Source: Streptomyces camelliae
GTDB taxonomy: Bacteria > Actinomycetota > Actinomycetes > Streptomycetales > Streptomycetaceae
DNA length: 64,000 nucleotides
NCBI RefSeq assembly: GCF_027625935.1
Contig: NZ_CP115300.1
Coordinates: 5,270,001 to 5,334,000, forward strand
Direction of reading: 5' to 3'
Under the pieces are notes generated by a model. That model ran no database searches. It saw only the letters and a program-made list of their open reading frames with translations, and had not been told where the DNA came from. This document shows, in pieces, positions 51,504-60,888 of the stretch. The number at the start of each line of letters is the position of its first letter. The first letter of the stretch is position 1. Position numbers and translations under genes: made by a program.

Positions 51504-52430
51504 ATGAGCACCACCCCCAGCGCCGCCCACCAGCAGTTTTCCCCCTCCGCCCCGGTTTCGCTGACCGAACGGCGAAAGGCCGAGACCAGGATGGAGATCG
51601 CCCGGGCAGCGGGTGCGCTGTTCGTCAGGCAGGGCCTGCGGGCAACCCGCGCCGAGGACATCGCTCAGGCCGCGGGCATCGCACCGCGCACCTTCTACCG
51701 CTACTTCGCCACCAAGGAGGAAGCCGTCGCCCCGCTCTACGCCGCGGGCGCCCAGCGCTGGGCGGAAGCGGTCCGCGCGGCCCCGGCCCACCTCAGCGTC
51801 CCCGAGGCCCTGGAACACGCCGTCCACCAGACCCTCATCCCCGGGCTCGGCGTCTCGTCGGCGTCCTGGGAGTGGGTCCGCACCCTGATCCGCCTGGCCG
51901 ACACCAGCCCCGCCCTCCGCAAGGTCTGGGCCGAGGTGTGCCAGACGTCGGAGACGACCTTGGTGGAGATCCTCGCGGCGCGAGGCGAAGACCGCCCGAC
52001 GCGGTACGAGGGCCGCGAGGCTTCGGGCGAGGGCCGCGCGTCACGGGGAGACGGAAGCGAGGCTTCGAGCGTGGGCCGCGCGTCACGGGGCGAGGACCTG
52101 ACGGCGCGCCCGACGCCCACCGGGTCGGACCGGACGCCCACCGGGTCGGACCGGACGCCCACTGGATCGGATCGGGCGCCCGCCGGGTCGGATCGGGCGT
52201 CCGCCGAATTGGACCCGATGCCCGCCGGGTCCGCCCCGCCTCCCGCCGGCCCCACCTCGCTCACGCCTGACCTCCGCTTCACCGCGGCCGTCGCCGGCGC
52301 CGCCGTCCGCGTGGCCGTGGAGTCCTGGGCCGCCACCGCTGCCCCGCCCACCGGCCCCGAGGGACCGGCCGCCCTGGCACTGCGCAACCTCGGGGCGCTG
52401 AAGGGGTTCGACTGGGGCGGGGAGGGCTAG
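51504..52430 (+). CDS. TetR family regulator with tandem-repeat insert
   Basis: 308 aa, about 100 longer than usual. Helix-turn-helix at about 25-70 (AAGALFVRQGLRATRAEDIAQAAGIAPRTFYRYFATKEEAV). The ligand domain is interrupted between about residues 155 and 255 by low-complexity sequence: RGE/GRAS repeats, then a 7-residue TPTGSDR unit repeated about five times (21-bp DNA repeat at 52105-52210). Homology-like helix resumes at LTPDLRFTAAVAGAAVRVAVESWA. The insert is in frame and probably forms a flexible loop. Confidence 0.85.
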   Translation: MSTTPSAAHQQFSPSAPVSLTERRKAETRMEIARAAGALFVRQGLRATRAEDIAQAAGIAPRTFYRYFATKEEAVAPLYAAGAQRWAEAVRAAPAHLSVPEALEHAVHQTLIPGLGVSSASWEWVRTLIRLADTSPALRKVWAEVCQTSETTLVEILAARGEDRPTRYEGREASGEGRASRGDGSEASSVGRASRGEDLTARPTPTGSDRTPTGSDRTPTGSDRAPAGSDRASAELDPMPAGSAPPPAGPTSLTPDLRFTAAVAGAAVRVAVESWAATAAPPTGPEGPAALALRNLGALKGFDWGGEG

Positions 52431-52520
52431 GGGGTGTCGTTTGGATCATCCCGGCGTCGCGGGCCCTGGCACGGCTCGGCAGAAAGCAGGTCTGACGGAA
52501 CGTGGGCGCTCCCGGTCGGG

Positions 52521-53528
52521 TCAGCCCCTTTCGGACGACTGCTCAGGCGACTGCTCGGACGACCGCACACCCCCCGCCCGGCTCAACCGTCCGCCCAACT
52601 CCCGTACACACTGCGCCAGTTCTCCAGGGCCCCGTACGGTGAACTCGACCCCGGCCATCGCGAGCCGTACCGCCAGCCACTCCACGGGATCGCCGGAGGT
52701 GCCCCGTAGGACGCAACCGCCCTCCCCGTCGTCCTCCGGCACCCCGAACCACGCCGGGACCCGCGAGGCGACCTGCTCGGCCGGCGCGGCGAAGCGCACG
52801 GCGAACTCGTACGTCTCCTGTCGCCGGTTGATGGACCGTCGTAGGTACTCGGCCGCGTCCCCCGTCGGCAACTCCCGCGGCGCGAACCGCACGCCGGTCG
52901 CGAACGGCTCGCTCACCCGGTCCACCCGGAACGTACGCCAGTCGGCGCGGTCGAGGTCGTAGGCGACCAGGTACCACCTCCGTCCCGTCGACACCAGCCG
53001 GTGCGGCTCGGTCAGCCGACGTGACTCACCTCCCTCCTTGTCGCGGTAGGCGAACCGCAGCCGCTCGTGCCCCGCCACCGTCGAGGCCATCACGGTCAGC
53101 GTCTCCGGCGCGATGCTCGCACCGTCCCCACTGGTCAGCGGCGTGGTCGCGGCCTGCAGGGTGGACACCCGGTGCCGCAGCCGGGCCGGCAGCACCTGCT
53201 CCAGCTTGGCCAGGGCCCGTACCGACGCCTCGTCCACGCCCGCCACCGCGTGCCCGGCACCGGCCCGCAGCCCCACCGCGATCGCCACCGCCTCCTCGTC
53301 GTCCAGCACCAGCGGCGGCATCGCCTTGCCCGCGACCAGCCGGTATCCGCCGTCCGCGCCCTTCGTGGCCTGCACCGGATAGCCCAGCTCGCGCAGCCGG
53401 TCGATGTCCCGTCGCACGGTACGGCGGGACACCCCGAGCCGGTCGGCCAGCTCACCGCCGGGCCACTCGCGCGGGGTCTGGAGAAGCGACAGCAACTGCA
53501 ACAGCCGGGCGGGCGTGTCGGTAGTCAT
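52521..53528 (-). CDS. WYL-domain (YafY-type) transcriptional regulator
   Basis: 335 aa. HTH_11 at the N-terminus (LLQTPREWPGGELADRLGVSRRTVRRDIDRLRELGYPV), a central WYL domain (VAGHERLRFAYRDKEGGESRRLTEPHRLVSTGRRWYLVAYDLDRADWRTFRVDRV, about 145-205) and a C-terminal WCX part. Divergent from an MFS exporter, which it probably controls. Ligand unknown. Confidence 0.9.
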   Translation of the reverse strand: MTTDTPARLLQLLSLLQTPREWPGGELADRLGVSRRTVRRDIDRLRELGYPVQATKGADGGYRLVAGKAMPPLVLDDEEAVAIAVGLRAGAGHAVAGVDEASVRALAKLEQVLPARLRHRVSTLQAATTPLTSGDGASIAPETLTVMASTVAGHERLRFAYRDKEGGESRRLTEPHRLVSTGRRWYLVAYDLDRADWRTFRVDRVSEPFATGVRFAPRELPTGDAAEYLRRSINRRQETYEFAVRFAAPAEQVASRVPAWFGVPEDDGEGGCVLRGTSGDPVEWLAVRLAMAGVEFTVRGPGELAQCVRELGGRLSRAGGVRSSEQSPEQSSERG

Positions 53529-53591
53529 GTCTACGAGAATGCCGCACGACTAGGACAAGATCTGACCTAATGGGGCCCTAGCTTTGCGGAC

Positions 53592-55112
53592 ATGACCTCC
53601 ACGGAACAGACCCACACCCCTCGGCCGGCCCCGGCCGACCGACGCCGCTGGTTCGCGCTGGCCATCGTCATGACCGCGGCCTTCATGGACCTGGTGGACG
53701 TGACGATCGTCAACATCGCCATCCCGTCCATCCAGCGGAGCGCACACGCCTCCGTCAGCCAGATCCAGTGGATAACCGCCGGCTACGCCCTCGCCTTCGC
53801 CGCAGCCCTCATCACCGGCGGGCGGCTCGGCGACATCCACGGCCGCAGGCGGCTGTTCCTGATCGGTATCGGCGGCTTCACGCTCGCCTCGGCCCTGTGC
53901 GGCTTCGCCGTGAACCCGGAGATGCTGGTCGCCTCCCGCATCCTGCAGGGCGGTATGGCGGCCATGATGGTGCCGCAGGTGCTGTCGATCGTGCACGCCA
54001 CCTTCCCGGCCCACGAACGCGGCAAGGTATTCGGTCTGTTCGGCGCGATCGTCGGCCTCGGTGCGGTCTCCGGGCCGCTGCTCGGCGCACTCCTGACGGA
54101 GTGGAACCTGTTCGGCCTCGAATGGCGGCCCATCTTCCTCATCAACCTCCCCGTCGGTATCGCGGCCTTCCTCCTCGGCCGTCGCTTCATCACCGAGTCC
54201 AAGGCCCCCAAGGCCCTGAAGCTGGACCTCGTCGGCGTCGCCCTGGTCTCGCTGGTCCTGCTGATGCTGCTCTACCCGCTCACCCGCGGCCGGGAGCTGG
54301 GCTGGCCGCTGTGGGGGTACCTCTGCATGGTCGGTGCGCTCGTCGTCTTCGCCGCGCTGGTGTCGTACGAAAAACGGAAGGCGGCCCGGGACGGTTCCCC
54401 GCTCATCGAGTTGTCCCTCTTCCGGGTGAAAAGTTTCGCAGCGGGCATCGCCGTGCAGACCGTCTTCGGTGTCGCGCTCGGCATCTTCTTCCTGGTCTGG
54501 ACGCTGTACATGCAGATCGGCCTGGGCTGGAGCCCGCTGCGGGCCGGGCTGACCGGCGTGCCGTTCTCGATCGCGGTGTCCGTGGCGGCCGGGATGTCGG
54601 TGCAGAAGCTGGTTCCGCGCTTCGGCCGCAAGGTCCTCCAGGCGGGCGCCCTGGTGATGGGCGCGGGCGTGCTGATCTACCTGGGGGAGGCCCACCGCTA
54701 CGGCCTTTCCATCGCTTCCTGGCAGATGGCCCTGCCGCTGGTCGTGATGGGTGCCGGGATGGGGCTGATCGTCGCCCCGCTGACCGACGCGGTGCTCTCG
54801 GAGGTGCCGCGCGAGCACGCCGGTTCCGCGTCCGGGCTGATCAACACCGTGCAGCAGATGGGCAACGCGCTCGGACTGGGACTCGTGTCGGTGGTCTTCT
54901 TCGGGGAGATCGGCGACCGGCTGGCTCCGGCCCAGGTCGGCCCGGCCTTCGTGCACGCCTTCCAGCACGCGCTGTGGTGGGTCGCCGGGATCATGGGCGC
55001 GATCTTCCTGCTGATGTCCGCCCTGCCGAAGCGCCCGGCACAGCATGTGGAGGGCACGACGGACGAGCCGGCGGCGCCGGTGACGGAGCGGGAGCCGGAA
55101 CTGGTTTCCTGA
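53592..55112 (+). CDS. DHA2-family MFS drug exporter
   Basis: 506 aa, 14 membrane segments. Motifs: DLVDVTIVNIAIPSIQ (about 33-48), GGRLGDIHGRRRLFL (motif A, about 77) and LFGAIVGLGAVSGPLLGALL (motif C). A proton-coupled exporter of toxic or antibiotic compounds, opposite a WYL regulator. A strong hairpin follows at 55157. Confidence 0.92.
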   Translation: MTSTEQTHTPRPAPADRRRWFALAIVMTAAFMDLVDVTIVNIAIPSIQRSAHASVSQIQWITAGYALAFAAALITGGRLGDIHGRRRLFLIGIGGFTLASALCGFAVNPEMLVASRILQGGMAAMMVPQVLSIVHATFPAHERGKVFGLFGAIVGLGAVSGPLLGALLTEWNLFGLEWRPIFLINLPVGIAAFLLGRRFITESKAPKALKLDLVGVALVSLVLLMLLYPLTRGRELGWPLWGYLCMVGALVVFAALVSYEKRKAARDGSPLIELSLFRVKSFAAGIAVQTVFGVALGIFFLVWTLYMQIGLGWSPLRAGLTGVPFSIAVSVAAGMSVQKLVPRFGRKVLQAGALVMGAGVLIYLGEAHRYGLSIASWQMALPLVVMGAGMGLIVAPLTDAVLSEVPREHAGSASGLINTVQQMGNALGLGLVSVVFFGEIGDRLAPAQVGPAFVHAFQHALWWVAGIMGAIFLLMSALPKRPAQHVEGTTDEPAAPVTEREPELVS

Positions 55113-55156
55113 CCAGGCACGACGACCCGTGGGCCGGCACAACGGCCCGCACGACG

Positions 55157-55187
55157 AGGGCCCGGCACCGGTCAGGTGCCGGGCCCT
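55157..55187 (+). terminator. Terminator after MFS gene
   Basis: AGGGCCCGGCAC pairs with GTGCCGGGCCCT around a 7-nt loop. Confidence 0.85.
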
Positions 55188-55328
55188 GATGCTGACCGGA
55201 AGCCCGTTCATGCCCGATTAAAGTCTGAACCTGTTTACATTCCGGAAAACCGGGCGTAGCCTCCGCTGTGAAACCACACGTTCGGGCATCAGTCGGAAGC
55301 GAACGGACATCAAGGCGGAGGCGAGGAC

Positions 55329-56090
55329 ATGTACGCACCGGAACGGCAGCAGGAGATCCTCCGGCTCGCCCGTGACGGCGGCCGGGTGGACGTGCTGTCG
55401 CTCGCCGAGGAGTTCCAGGTCACGGCGGAAACGATCCGCCGCGATCTGAAGGCCCTCGACCGCGCCGGCCTGGTCCGCCGGGTCCACGGCGGCGCCATCC
55501 CGGTCGGCCGCCTCGACTTCGAACCGGACCTCGCCGAACGCGAGGGCACGTCCGCCGACGAGAAGGACCGCATCGCCAAGGCGGCCGTCCCGGAACTGCC
55601 GAGCGAGGGCACGCTGATCCTCGACGCCGGTACGACGGTGGCGCGGCTGGCAGCCGCCATCCCGCTGGAGTCCTCGCTGACCGTCGTCACGCACAGCCTG
55701 CCGATCGCGGCCCGCCTCGCGGACCACCCCGGCATCCAGCTCCACCTCATCGGGGGGCGCGTACGGCACCGTACGCGCGCCGCTGTGGACGCCTGGGCGC
55801 TGCGCGCGTACGGCGAGATCCGGGCCGACGTGCTGTTCGTGGCGGCCAACGGCTTCTCCGCCGAGCACGGTCTGACCACCCCCGACCTCGCCGAGGCCGC
55901 GGTGAAGCGGGCCGCGGTCGCCGCCGCCCGCCGCGTGGTGCTGCTGGCCGACTCCTCCAAGTACGGCCAGGAGCACTTCGCCCGCTTCGGCGACCTGAGC
56001 GACGTGGACCTGCTGATCACCGACAGCGGGTTGAGCCCCGAAGACTCCGCCGCCATCGAGCGCGGCGGCACGGAAGTAGTGCGCGCATGA
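55329..56090 (+). CDS. fruR: DeoR family repressor of the fructose operon
   Basis: 253 aa. DeoR helix-turn-helix (LSLAEEFQVTAETIRRDLKALDRAGLVRRVHGGAI, about 24-58) and sugar-phosphate-sensing DeoRC domain (LILDAGTTVARLAAAI, SLPIAARLAD, ADSSKYGQ). Its stop overlaps the fruK start (ATGA). By analogy to Streptomyces fruRKA it represses the operon and is relieved by fructose 1-phosphate. Ribosome site GGAGG before ATG 55329. Confidence 0.92.
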   Translation: MYAPERQQEILRLARDGGRVDVLSLAEEFQVTAETIRRDLKALDRAGLVRRVHGGAIPVGRLDFEPDLAEREGTSADEKDRIAKAAVPELPSEGTLILDAGTTVARLAAAIPLESSLTVVTHSLPIAARLADHPGIQLHLIGGRVRHRTRAAVDAWALRAYGEIRADVLFVAANGFSAEHGLTTPDLAEAAVKRAAVAAARRVVLLADSSKYGQEHFARFGDLSDVDLLITDSGLSPEDSAAIERGGTEVVRA

Positions 56091-57034
56091 TCCTCACCGT
56101 CACCCCCAACCCGTCCCTCGACCGCACCTACGAGGTCCCCACCCTGGAGCGCGGCGAGGTCATCCGCGCCACCGGCGAGCGCATGGACCCGGGCGGCAAG
56201 GGCGTGAACGTCTCGCGCGCCGTCGCGGCCGCCGGGCGGCGTACGGTCGCCGTCCTGCCCCTGGGGGGTGCGCCGGGGGCGCTCGTCGCCGATCTGCTCC
56301 ACGCGCAGGGCATCGAGGTCGCGCCGGTCCCGGTCGCCGGAGCCACCCGCTCCAACATCGCGCTCGCGGAGGCGGACGGGGTGCTCACGAAGATCAACGC
56401 GCCGGGGCCGGAGCTGTCTGCGGAGGAACAGGAACTCCTCCTGGACACGGTGCGAGCCCAGTCGCACGACGCCGACTGGATCGCATGCTGCGGCAGCCTG
56501 CCCCGGGGGCTCGCGCCCTCGTGGTACGCCGACGTGGTCACGCGGGCGCACGCCGGGGGCGCGCGTATCGCCTTGGACACCTCGGGGCACGCGCTGCTGG
56601 AAGCGCTGCGCGCGCGGCCCGACGTGGTGAAGCCGAACGCCGAGGAGCTCGCGGAAGCCGTCGGGCGCCCCCTGGCGACCGTGGGCGACGCGTTGAAGGC
56701 GGCCGAGGAGTTGCGCGGCATGGGCGCGCGCGCCGTGCTCGCGAGCCTGGGCGCCGACGGTCAGCTCCTCGTGGAGGACACGGGCGCCTGGTTCGGCCGC
56801 GCGCGTGTGGACACCGTCCGTAGTAACGTCGGCGCCGGCGACTCCTCCCTCGCCGGCTTCCTGATCGCCGGCGGCAGCGGCCCCGAGGCCCTCGCCTCCG
56901 CCGTCGCCCACGGCGCCGCCGCTGTCCAGCTCCCGGGCAGCGTGATGCCGACCCCGGCCGACCTGGACCCGACGGCGGTGGCCGTCACGGCCGAGATCCC
57001 GCTCGACCGCGAACTCACGGAGCCGGTGTCATGA
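56087..57034 (+). CDS. fruK: 1-phosphofructokinase
   Basis: 315 aa PfkB-family kinase; converts fructose 1-phosphate to fructose 1,6-bisphosphate. Seen: MILTVTPNPSLDRTYEV start, substrate loop PGGKGVNVSRAVAAAG (about 36-51), KPNAEELAEAVGR, and the catalytic GAGDSSLAGF (about 249). Middle gene of fruR-fruK-fruA, overlapping fruR. Confidence 0.95.
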   Translation: MILTVTPNPSLDRTYEVPTLERGEVIRATGERMDPGGKGVNVSRAVAAAGRRTVAVLPLGGAPGALVADLLHAQGIEVAPVPVAGATRSNIALAEADGVLTKINAPGPELSAEEQELLLDTVRAQSHDADWIACCGSLPRGLAPSWYADVVTRAHAGGARIALDTSGHALLEALRARPDVVKPNAEELAEAVGRPLATVGDALKAAEELRGMGARAVLASLGADGQLLVEDTGAWFGRARVDTVRSNVGAGDSSLAGFLIAGGSGPEALASAVAHGAAAVQLPGSVMPTPADLDPTAVAVTAEIPLDRELTEPVS

Positions 57035-57317
57035 CCGCGCTCGCGCTCCGTGGCCAACGCCCCGGCACCCGGCGGCTGGGCGCACGCCCCCGCCCCACCG
57101 CGCCGGGCGTACCCACACGACCGGACCGGAAGCGGCGGGACTCCCCGTTACTCGCCGCGACCACCGGGCGGCACCACCGGCCGAGCCACGGTGCCGCTCC
57201 CGGGAGGCGGGGTTTCCCCGGCCCCGCCTCCCACTCGACACCACGCCCCCACAGCACTCCCGTCCCCCTCCCCGCCCACCCCTCCCCCCGGGCGATACGC
57301 GTGCATAGGAGCCCGCG

Positions 57318-59489
57318 ATGAGCGACATGATCACCGCGGACCTGGTCGACCTCGACCTGTCCGCCGACACCAAGGAAGCGGCGGCGCGCGCCCTCGCCGA
57401 GCGCATGGTGACCCAGGGCCGGGTGACCGACCTGGAGGGCTTCCTCGCCGACGTGGCCGCCCGCGAGGCCCAGATGCCGACCGGCCTCGACGGCGGCATC
57501 GGCATCCCGCACTGCCGCAGCGCCCACGTCACCGAGCCGACCCTCGCCTTCGGCCGCAGCACCGCGGGCATCGACTTCGGCGCCCCGGACGGCCCGGCCG
57601 ACCTGATCTTCCTGATCGCGGCCCCCGCCGGTGCCGACGACGCCCACCTCACGATCCTCTCCTCCCTGGCCCGTCAGCTGATGAACGCCGAGTTCACCTC
57701 GGCCCTGCGGGCAGTCGCCGACGCGGGGACCGCGGCGGCGCTGATCCGGGGCGACGAGGCGCCGTCGGCGTCGCGCGCAGAGGCGGAGCCTGCGGGGGAG
57801 GGCGCGACGCGCGCCGCCGAAGGCGCCGTGAGCGCCCCCAAGAACACCGCTGCGACGCCGGTGGCGGCCTCCGCCGGCGCCGCAGCGGTCACCACAGCGG
57901 CGCAGACGAAGACGCAGGACGCGCCCGCCCCGGCGCAGACGACTCCTGCGGGCGCCGGCTCCGACGCGGACTCCGGCGAACGCCCCTTCCGTATCGTCGC
58001 CGTCACCTCCTGCCCGACCGGTATCGCGCACACCTACATGGCGGCCGAGTCCCTGGAGAACGCGGGCCGTGCTGCGGGCGTCGAGCTGGTCGTCGAGACG
58101 CAGGGCTCGGCCGGCTTCACCCGGCTCGACCCCGCGGTGATCGCGGCGGCGGACGGCGTGATCTTCGCGCACGACGTCCCCGTACGCGACAAGGACCGCT
58201 TCGCGGGCAAGCCGACCGTCGACGTCGGCGTAAAGGCGGGCATCAACCGCCCCGCCGAACTCATCAGCGAGGTGCGCGGGAAGGCGGCGCGCGGCGAGGC
58301 GAGCGCCCCGGCGCACGCGTCGGGCAGCACGCCGGTCGAGCGCGCCGGCGACTCCACCGAGGGGTACGGCACCAAGCTCCGCAAGTGGCTGATGTCCGGC
58401 GTCAGCTACATGGTCCCGTTCGTCGCCGCGGGCGGCCTGCTCATCGCCCTCGGGTTCGCGATCGGCGGCTACAAGATCAACAAGGCGCCGTCGGTGATGG
58501 ACCACTTCGTGTGGACCCAGACCGACAGCTGGGGCGCCCTGCTGTTCCAGATCGGCGTCGTCTCCTTCGGCTTCCTGGTCCCGGTCCTGGCCGGCTACAT
58601 CGCCTACGGCATGGCCGACCGGCCCGGCCTGGTCCCGGGTTTCGTGGGCGGCGCGATCTCGGTGACCATCAACGCGGGCTTCCTCGGTGGCCTGGCCGCC
58701 GGTCTCATCGCCGGTGGTGTGGTGCTGGCGATCCAGAGGGTGCAGATCCCCCCGGCGCTGCGCGGCATCATGCCGGTGGTGGTGATCCCGCTGATCTCCT
58801 CGGCGATCGTCGGATTCCTGATGTTCGTCGTGATCGGCAAGCCCATCGCCTCCGCCCAGAAGGGCCTCACCGACTGGCTGAACAGCCTCACCGGCACCAA
58901 CGCCATCCTGCTCGGCGCCCTGCTCGGCCTGATGATGTGCTTCGACCTGGGCGGCCCGGTCAACAAGGTCGCCTACACCTTCGCCACCGCCGGCATCGCG
59001 GTCTCCAACCCCAGCGACTCCGCGATGAAGATCATGGCCGCGGTGATGGCGGCCGGCATGGTCCCGCCGCTGGCGATGGCCCTGGCCACCACCGTGCGCG
59101 GCAAGCTCTTCACCCAGACCGAGCGCGAGAACGGCAAGGCCGCCTGGGTCCTGGGCGCCTCCTTCATCTCCGAAGGCGCGATCCCGTTCGCGGCGGCGGA
59201 CCCGCTGCGGGTCATCCCCTCGTCGATGGTCGGCGGAGCGCTCACCGGCGCCCTGTCCATGGCTTTCGGCGCCACCCTGCGCGCCCCGCACGGCGGCATC
59301 TTCGTGGTCCCGCTGATCGGCAACCCGTTCCTCTACCTGATCGCCATCGCGGCCGGCGTCTGCGCCACCACGGCCCTGGTCGTCCTCCTCAAGGGCATGC
59401 GCAAGCAGACCCCCGAGCCCACGGCCGGCGACCCCGCGGCCGACCCGGCCACGGCCCCGAAGGAGACCAAGCAGCCGGTGGCGGCCTGA
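57318..59489 (+). CDS. fruA: Fructose PTS permease, EIIABC fusion
   Basis: 723 aa. EIIA at residues 1-145 with active-site His65 (GIPHCRS); an Ala/Thr-rich linker; EIIB about 222-325 with active-site Cys232 (VTSCPTGIAHTYMAAE); EIIC about 355-700 with eight or more membrane segments (SYMVPFVAAGGLLIALGFAIGGYKI, FDLGGPVNKVAYTFA, RAPHGGIFVVPLIGN). Takes up and phosphorylates fructose to fructose 1-phosphate. About 280 bp separate it from fruK, with no gene in between. AGGAG ribosome site. Confidence 0.95.
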   Translation: MSDMITADLVDLDLSADTKEAAARALAERMVTQGRVTDLEGFLADVAAREAQMPTGLDGGIGIPHCRSAHVTEPTLAFGRSTAGIDFGAPDGPADLIFLIAAPAGADDAHLTILSSLARQLMNAEFTSALRAVADAGTAAALIRGDEAPSASRAEAEPAGEGATRAAEGAVSAPKNTAATPVAASAGAAAVTTAAQTKTQDAPAPAQTTPAGAGSDADSGERPFRIVAVTSCPTGIAHTYMAAESLENAGRAAGVELVVETQGSAGFTRLDPAVIAAADGVIFAHDVPVRDKDRFAGKPTVDVGVKAGINRPAELISEVRGKAARGEASAPAHASGSTPVERAGDSTEGYGTKLRKWLMSGVSYMVPFVAAGGLLIALGFAIGGYKINKAPSVMDHFVWTQTDSWGALLFQIGVVSFGFLVPVLAGYIAYGMADRPGLVPGFVGGAISVTINAGFLGGLAAGLIAGGVVLAIQRVQIPPALRGIMPVVVIPLISSAIVGFLMFVVIGKPIASAQKGLTDWLNSLTGTNAILLGALLGLMMCFDLGGPVNKVAYTFATAGIAVSNPSDSAMKIMAAVMAAGMVPPLAMALATTVRGKLFTQTERENGKAAWVLGASFISEGAIPFAAADPLRVIPSSMVGGALTGALSMAFGATLRAPHGGIFVVPLIGNPFLYLIAIAAGVCATTALVVLLKGMRKQTPEPTAGDPAADPATAPKETKQPVAA

Positions 59490-59563
59490 CCTCCGCGCCA
59501 CCCCACGCCGCATCTTGTCCCTTTAGTTCGCTGTGAGTTGTTCACGGCACCTGCGAGATACGT

Positions 59564-59593
59564 CACGGTCCGGGACCAAAGTCCCGGACCGTG
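59564..59593 (+). terminator. Terminator of fructose operon
   Basis: CACGGTCCGGGAC pairs perfectly with GTCCCGGACCGTG around a 4-nt loop. Confidence 0.9.
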
Positions 59594-59609
59594 GTGTGTA
59601 CTGGGACGC

Positions 59610-59861
59610 ATGCCTGAGCACGTCCCGACTCTCCAGCTGATCGGCGTGGCCGTCCTCGCTGTGGCGGCCGTCGTCTGGGCCGTCGTCCTGCTGCGCCTGC
59701 TGGGCCGCACCGGCCTTCAGGCCCCCACCCGCCGCACCACGGCCCTGCTCCCGGCCCTGCCGCGCCAGCCCCGGGTCGGGCCCCCGCTGGAATCCGTCGA
59801 GCTGACCCCCGCGGAACAGGACGCGTTCGCGGGCCTGGTACGGCAACTCGCCGACGGCTGA
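59610..59861 (+). CDS. Small single-pass membrane protein
   Basis: 83 aa. One N-terminal membrane helix (LIGVAVLAVAAVVWAVVLLRLL) and a short charged cytoplasmic tail ending PAEQDAFAGLVRQLADG. Start directly follows the fructose-operon terminator and has a weak ribosome site. No family recognised; the hydrophobic helix plus conserved-looking tail supports a real gene. Confidence 0.6.
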   Translation: MPEHVPTLQLIGVAVLAVAAVVWAVVLLRLLGRTGLQAPTRRTTALLPALPRQPRVGPPLESVELTPAEQDAFAGLVRQLADG

Positions 59862-59929
59862 CGGCAGAAGAGCGCTCCGGCTTTCGGTAGAAGAGCGCTC
59901 GGGCTTACGGCAGAAGAGCGCTCCGGTGC
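59861..59929. repeat. Three 23-bp tandem repeats
   Basis: Unit ACGGCAGAAGAGCGCTCCGG plus three bases, three times with few changes, immediately after the small membrane-protein gene. Each unit carries the palindrome GAGCGCTC. Confidence 0.85.
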
Positions 59930-59985
59930 CCGGGAACCGGGCCACGCCCCTCGCATCGGGCGTGCACCTCGCACGCCCGTGCGCG

Positions 59986-60732
59986 CTACCCCTGCCGAGC
60001 GGCGCGCCGCTCCATGGCGTCCCGGGCGGCGTCCTCCGACATGTAGACCTCGCACATGTGCCGCCCGTCGGGCGTCGCCGTGTGCTCGACCTCCCACAGG
60101 GAGACCTCGCTCGCGTCCGGCAGCAGGAACGCGTGCTCGTACAGCGCGTAGCTCAATCCCACCCGCCCGGCCCGCCCGGGGTGCCCGAAGGCCTGGGTGA
60201 TCTCGTGCGCGGTCGCCGTCGCCAGCAGCGCCGCCGTCTCCGCGCCGGGCCGGTCCGGGTTCTCCGCACGGCGCAGAAGCCGGCGCGCGTGGTCCGCCGA
60301 GTCGTCGGAGGCGAACACATGCCGGGGCTCGGGGATCGCCCACAGCCGCATCAGCGCGGGCAGCTCGAACTCCGGCGCGTCCGGCGGCAGCCCGAGCCGC
60401 GCGGTGGCTGCCTGCAGCTCCTCCTCCTCGACGTACACCTCGTGCTCCGGGGCTTCGCCCGGCGCGGGGTTGTGCACGAGCTCCCACAGCGTGACCGCCG
60501 AACCGTCGGCGAGCAGCCAGGTGTGCCGGTACGTCTCCCGGTGCCGCCCTGCGCTGTGATACGCGGAGTGCAGCGAACTGTCGTGTGCCAGCGCACAGTC
60601 GAGCTGCCTTATCACCTCGTCGGGCAGTTCGAAGGAGTTCAGGGCACGGCCGAGGAGCCGCGCGAGATGCTCCTCCGGAGACTCGGGCGACTCGGCTGGT
60701 TCGTACGCTGCTGTCTCGTACGGAACGCTCAA
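59986..60732 (-). CDS. DUF6227-family conserved actinomycete protein
   Basis: 248 aa. It contains two related halves, each with an ALNSF/ALLATATAHE-like helix, then Y-R-H-T-W-L-LADGSAVTLWELVHNPAPG and YALYEHAFLLPDASEVSLWEVEHTATPDGRHMCEVYMSEDAA, so an internal duplication is likely. From memory it belongs to DUF6227, conserved in Streptomyces; function unknown. Cytoplasmic, no membrane segment. Confidence 0.75.
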   Translation of the reverse strand: MSVPYETAAYEPAESPESPEEHLARLLGRALNSFELPDEVIRQLDCALAHDSSLHSAYHSAGRHRETYRHTWLLADGSAVTLWELVHNPAPGEAPEHEVYVEEEELQAATARLGLPPDAPEFELPALMRLWAIPEPRHVFASDDSADHARRLLRRAENPDRPGAETAALLATATAHEITQAFGHPGRAGRVGLSYALYEHAFLLPDASEVSLWEVEHTATPDGRHMCEVYMSEDAARDAMERRAARQG

Positions 60733-60888
60733 GGCATCTCCCGGCGTTGCTGCATGTCACCTTGTGGGTGCATACCGTAGCCCCTCTGTCGGACATCATG
60801 TCCGGGAACCGAGAAAACGTACGCCGGGAAAACGCGCGGGCCGCGCGAGAAGTTCCCGCGCGGCCCCACATGGCGTCAAAAGTCGCCG

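Noticed and set aside
57015..59513. 832-aa open frame antisense to fruA
   Set aside because: Shadow of the PTS permease; no domain and low-complexity Arg/Gly/Asp content.
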